Positions 61,091 to 64,000 of a stretch of 64,000 nucleotides of DNA are shown here, piece after piece. Position 1 is the stretch's first letter. The number at the start of each line of letters is the position of its first letter. A program made the translations under genes and the position numbers. The stretch covers positions 19,284-83,283 of the forward strand of contig NZ_MDER01000064.1 of NCBI RefSeq assembly GCF_001721045.1. Reading direction: 5' to 3'. Below the pieces are notes generated by a model. That model was given only the letters and a program-made list of their open reading frames with translations, was not told the DNA's origin and did no database searches. The DNA comes from Paenibacillus nuruki (GTDB lineage Bacteria; Bacillota; Bacilli; Paenibacillales; Paenibacillaceae).

Positions 61091-61195
61091 TGTCATTCTC
61101 CTCTATCCATCCATATATTGTATTCATGTAATGGTTTTTATTGTAGAATTTAACCTTAATGGATTCAATGGTGGATATTCATCAATTTAACATTT

Positions 61196-61224
61196 AATAA
61201 GCAAATATATTAAATTTGCTTATT
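61196..61224. promoter_or_regulatory. Perfect 11-bp inverted repeat, probable TetR operator
   Basis: AATAAGCAAAT and ATTTGCTTATT form perfect 11-base arms around 7 bases, 22 bases before the TetR start. The design matches the site at 5960-5993 before the other TetR/SDR pair, with a shared CAAAT-ATTTG core. Confidence 0.7.
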
Positions 61225-61246
61225 ATCTTGAAGAAAGGAATTTAGA

Positions 61247-61849
61247 ATGAACAAACCTAAAATTGATTTACGTATTGTTAAAACAAGAAAAGCGATCAAA
61301 GATTCTTTTCTGACTTTAATTCAAACTAAAGGATATGATCGTATCACAATACAAGATATTGCAGATCAAGCGATTATTAATCGAAACACTTTTTATTTGC
61401 ACTATATAGATAAACCTGATTTGATGGAGAAATTATGTATAGAACATATCGATCTATTGAATATTTGCTTACCTGAGTATACTGAGGATGTTCAAAATGA
61501 AGATCCTTCATTTATGGTGATTGCGTTAAAAAGTCTATTTCTTATCCTAGAAGAACATGTCGTTTTCTTTAGAACGATGTTAACTCATGAGATTGAGCCT
61601 AGCTTTTCTAGTTATCTTAAAGACCATTTCAAACAAATTATTCTCTCTGGTCTTGATACTCCTCCCGATAATCTCAAGATACAGATTAGCCTTGAATATA
61701 TGGTTTCAGGCTTAGTCGGTGCGATCTCTTTATGGATCAAAGAACCAGAACATTATTCTATAGATGAATGGATTGAGCAACTGAGTAACATTCATTTTAA
61801 TAATATTTTGGATCTTATACGTAGCATCAACGGTCATAGTGTTCAATAA
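61247..61849 (+). CDS. TetR/AcrR-family regulator
   Basis: A 200-residue TetR-family repressor. The HTH domain reads ITIQDIADQAIINRNTFYLHYIDKPDLMEKL, close to the TetR at 6039 (ISITDIVAVADVNRGTFYKHY). The helical C terminus includes LEYMVSGLVGAISLWIKEPEH, typical of the TetR_C_7-type group. It lies head to head with the atypical SDR, with a perfect palindrome between, so it likely represses that gene and itself. AAAGGAA lies before the ATG. Confidence 0.85.
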   Translation: MNKPKIDLRIVKTRKAIKDSFLTLIQTKGYDRITIQDIADQAIINRNTFYLHYIDKPDLMEKLCIEHIDLLNICLPEYTEDVQNEDPSFMVIALKSLFLILEEHVVFFRTMLTHEIEPSFSSYLKDHFKQIILSGLDTPPDNLKIQISLEYMVSGLVGAISLWIKEPEHYSIDEWIEQLSNIHFNNILDLIRSINGHSVQ

Positions 61850-61850
61850 A

Positions 61851-61890
61851 AAGGAAAAAGAATCGTTTATATAACGATTTTTCTTTTTTT
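61851..61890 (+). terminator. Terminator of TetR gene
   Basis: AAAAAGAATCGTT pairs with AACGATTTTTCTTT (one mismatch) around a TATAT loop, followed by a T7 run. Confidence 0.8.
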
Positions 61891-62041
61891 GCTTATTAAA
61901 TCAAATATAGCTTCCTTTCATCTATTGTTATACAATGAAATGCGGTAAACTGATAAAGATGGCTTTTTAGGCTACTCTGTATATAGATGATTGTACTCTA
62001 CAATATCTATCGAGAAATAAAATATAAGGATGGATTATTAC

Positions 62042-62911
62042 ATGTATATTGCTGATCAATGGAAAGATTATGAATTAATTGATACGGGCGCAGGTGAGCG
62101 TCTGGAGCGTTGGGGAGAAATCTTATTACGTCGTCCAGATCCACAGATTATCTGGCCTCTTCAATCCGCAGATAGAGACCCACGCTGGAATCAAGTACAC
62201 GGTCATTATCACCGTAGTGCTTCAGGTGGTGGTGAATGGGAATGGAAACGCAAAATTCCAGAACGCTGGAATATTCGTTATGGCGATTTGAATTTCCATA
62301 TCAAACCTACTAATTTCAAACATACCGGTCTATTCCCTGAACAAGCAGCGAACTGGAGCTGGATGATGGACAAAATCAAAAATGCTGGTCGTCCGATCAC
62401 CGTTTTGAACTTATTTGCGTACACAGGTGGAGCAACAACAGCTGCTTCTTACGCTGGCGCTGATGTGGTACACGTTGATGCGGCAAAAGGAATGGTACAG
62501 TGGGCTAAAGACAATCATCAATTATCGGGTATTGGCGATCGTCCGGTACGCTTTATTACAGATGATGTGTTCAAATTTGTTCAACGTGAGCAACGTCGTG
62601 GTAACAAATACGATGCGATCATTATGGACCCTCCTTCGTATGGACGCGGACCCGGTGGCGAAATGTGGAAACTTGAATCCAGTCTGTACCCTTTCTTAGA
62701 GTCTTGCTTGTCGATTATGTCCGATAACCCATTATTTATGCTGATCAACTCGTATACAACAGGGATTGCACCGACAGTATTGTCTAATATTTTGAATATG
62801 ACGATGCAACAACGTTACGGTGGTACCCTTTCTTCTGGCGAAATTGGTCTACCTATCACGAACTCGGGTCTGAATCTGCCATGCGGTATTCTTGGACGCT
62901 GGGAAAGCTGA
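62042..62911 (+). CDS. Class I SAM-dependent rRNA methyltransferase (RlmI/K-like)
   Basis: A 289-residue methyltransferase. SAM motif I reads LNLFAYTGGATTAASYAGADVVHVDAAKGMVQWAKDN, and motif IV is IMDPPSYGRGPGG, the DPPxF/Y-type site of 5-methylcytosine or N2-methylguanine RNA enzymes. The match to the catalytic core of RlmI/RlmK is clear, but the N-terminal PUA domain of RlmI is missing. ATG at 62042 fits the GGATGG site eight bases upstream better than ATG at 62030. It is followed by an RluA-type synthase with a 9-base gap, so the pair is an RNA-modification unit. Confidence 0.85.
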   Translation: MYIADQWKDYELIDTGAGERLERWGEILLRRPDPQIIWPLQSADRDPRWNQVHGHYHRSASGGGEWEWKRKIPERWNIRYGDLNFHIKPTNFKHTGLFPEQAANWSWMMDKIKNAGRPITVLNLFAYTGGATTAASYAGADVVHVDAAKGMVQWAKDNHQLSGIGDRPVRFITDDVFKFVQREQRRGNKYDAIIMDPPSYGRGPGGEMWKLESSLYPFLESCLSIMSDNPLFMLINSYTTGIAPTVLSNILNMTMQQRYGGTLSSGEIGLPITNSGLNLPCGILGRWES

Positions 62912-62920
62912 GGCATAACA

Positions 62921-63691
62921 ATGGAACCACATTCAAATACTAAAGGTAGAGCACCGATTCCTGTGTTATATGAAGACAACCATATTATTGGAGTTGTTAA
63001 GCCTGTTAACATCCCTTCGCAAGAAGATCCAACAGGCGATCCAGATATGTTAACTTTGATCAAAGAAGACCTGAAAGAACGTTACAGTAAAACAGGCAAT
63101 GTGTATCTAGGATTGATCCACCGCTTGGATCGTCCGGTTGGCGGAGCGATGGTATTTGCCAAAACATCCAAAGCGGCTTCTCGCTTGTCTGAATCTGTAC
63201 GTAGCCGCACCATGGTGAAACGCTATGTCGCTGTTGTACGCGGTATTCCTACTGTTACTAAAGCAACACTTAAAGACGTACTTCTTAAAAATGCACGCAC
63301 CAATACAGGTGCCGTAGTTCCTCCAGGTACTACGGGTGGTAAAGAAGCAGTACTCGATTACGAAGTACTGGCTCAAAATGAGGATTTGAATCTTGCGTTG
63401 GTGTTGATCCATTTGCACACTGGACGTTCTCATCAGATTCGGATTCAAATGTCTCATGCGGGCTATCCTTTATTTGGAGATCAAAAGTATGGTGCTGAAG
63501 TGAACCGTCGTGGTGAGCAATTAGCCTTATGGTCTGTATTGACGGCTATTCCTCATCCTGTCGGCGGTCGCATGATCTCTATGATCTCGCTTCCTCCACA
63601 GACCAAGCCGTGGATCGAATGGTCGAGTGATATCTATGAGCAATTGAAGGAACGGTTAGAGCTTGAATTGGAGCAAACGAAGTTAAAGTAA
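62921..63691 (+). CDS. RluA-family pseudouridine synthase
   Basis: A 256-residue enzyme. Motif I is NHIIGVVKPVNIPSQ, the catalytic motif II is GLIHRLDRPVGGAMVFAKT, with Asp in HRLD as the nucleophile, and motif III is HTGRSHQIRIQMSHAGYPLFGD. There is no S4 domain at the N terminus. It makes pseudouridine in rRNA or tRNA. It follows the methyltransferase within 9 bases. Confidence 0.92.
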   Translation: MEPHSNTKGRAPIPVLYEDNHIIGVVKPVNIPSQEDPTGDPDMLTLIKEDLKERYSKTGNVYLGLIHRLDRPVGGAMVFAKTSKAASRLSESVRSRTMVKRYVAVVRGIPTVTKATLKDVLLKNARTNTGAVVPPGTTGGKEAVLDYEVLAQNEDLNLALVLIHLHTGRSHQIRIQMSHAGYPLFGDQKYGAEVNRRGEQLALWSVLTAIPHPVGGRMISMISLPPQTKPWIEWSSDIYEQLKERLELELEQTKLK

Positions 63692-63749
63692 GTGGTATAA
63701 GAGCAAGATCATGTATGAAATATTTACTTGTATTTTATAAATAAGATAC

Positions 63750-63798
63750 AAAAAAGCTTTTCCGTTCCTTGATTATAAGGTAATGGAAAAGCTTTTTT
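63750..63798 (+). terminator. Terminator after RluA-family gene
   Basis: AAAAAAGCTTTTCC pairs exactly with GGAAAAGCTTTTTT across a 21-base loop. It also works on the minus strand. Confidence 0.85.
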
Positions 63799-63901
63799 CA
63801 TTGATATTAGAAAACGAATTTAGAAGAGAATTAGCTTAAGGATTTGTGCTGGTGGTTTAGTGTAAAATCCGCTTCGAAAATAGATATTCTTCTCGTCGCT
63901 G

Positions 63902-63948
63902 TTAAGAACGGATATTCACTGCTTATAGCAGTAAATATCCGTTCTTAA
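63902..63948. repeat. Perfect long hairpin element
   Basis: TTAAGAACGGATATT (63902-63916) pairs exactly with AATATCCGTTCTTAA (63934-63948). Inside, ACTGC and GCAGT pair around TTATA. There is no T run, and no gene is attached. It looks like a mobile or REP-like palindrome or an RNA structure for a gene past the edge. Confidence 0.6.
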
Positions 63949-64000
63949 AGGCGAGCGCTTCGCTCTTTCAGAATCATCTATTCTCTCCGCTTGGTGTGTG

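Larger units (their letters stand above)
63692..64000. other. Right-edge intergenic region with structured DNA
   Basis: No coding signal was seen. The region holds the rluA terminator (63750-63798), a 47-base perfect hairpin at 63902-63948 and a short GAGCG-CTT-CGCTC hairpin right after it. CCGCTT occurs twice near 63869 and 63988 next to similar ATAGATATTCT and ATCTATTCT strings. This may be an intergenic repeat element. Confidence 0.4.

Overview
The window looks like chromosomal DNA of a Paenibacillus-type bacterium (Bacillota, Paenibacillaceae). The reasons are the strong AAGGAGG-type ribosome binding sites with frequent GTG and TTG starts, a T-box leader, a YesM/YesN sugar-sensing operon, a cydABCD operon, a copper-amine-oxidase-type stalk protein and many AraC and TetR regulators. 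No rRNA, tRNA, CRISPR array, transposase or phage gene was seen. Base composition is moderate over most of the window and clearly more AT-rich at about 37.7-41.1 kb.

Layout. 0-8.6 kb: an ArsR regulator, an SPFH protein coupled to an NAD-kinase-like protein, AraC and VOC genes, a YvyF-like zinc protein, a divergent SDR/TetR pair, an orphan colicin-type immunity protein, and an alanine-type T-box leader before an AlaT-like aminotransferase. 8.9-17.9 kb: a LuxR/GAF regulator and a sugar ABC operon (unknown protein, YesN, YesM, binding protein, two permeases, no ATPase). 18-25.7 kb: an aldo/keto reductase, a macrodomain hydrolase, a polysaccharide deacetylase, an alkylation-repair operon (adaA-adaB-alkD), a YceI protein and an OmpR-type two-component system. 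25.9-32.6 kb: a secreted beta-helix protein, an excalibur protein, an ADP-ribose cluster (Nudix regulator, NADAR, PARG-like), small membrane proteins, TetR and GNAT. 32.6-37.2 kb: stress-type oxidoreductases (MDR, Old Yellow Enzyme, two SDRs); two promoters here share a TetR-like operator. 37.2-41.1 kb: an AT-rich island with a one-motif HKD protein, an XRE regulator, a Septu-like HNH plus ATPase pair and an unknown gene. 41.4-50.7 kb: nudC, a lipoprotein remnant, an MDR oxidoreductase, a HEAT protein and cydABCD. 50.9-64 kb: an HxlR/NmrA pair, a Fur-controlled haem monooxygenase, AraC-GyrI, a stalk protein, a molybdate regulator with modAB, GNAT, an unknown protein, a Fur-controlled flavodoxin, a second SDR/TetR pair, an rRNA methyltransferase and an RluA pseudouridine synthase.

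Themes. NAD and ADP-ribose chemistry recurs: NAD-kinase-like protein, macrodomain, Nudix regulator, NADAR, PARG and NudC. Redox and electrophile stress is a second theme: three MDR/OYE genes, several SDRs, HxlR, cyd and flavodoxin. The strongest defence candidate is the Septu-like pair. The NADAR/PARG/Nudix operon is the most interesting candidate for a less well described system. All functions are inferred by reading protein motifs; no database search was run.
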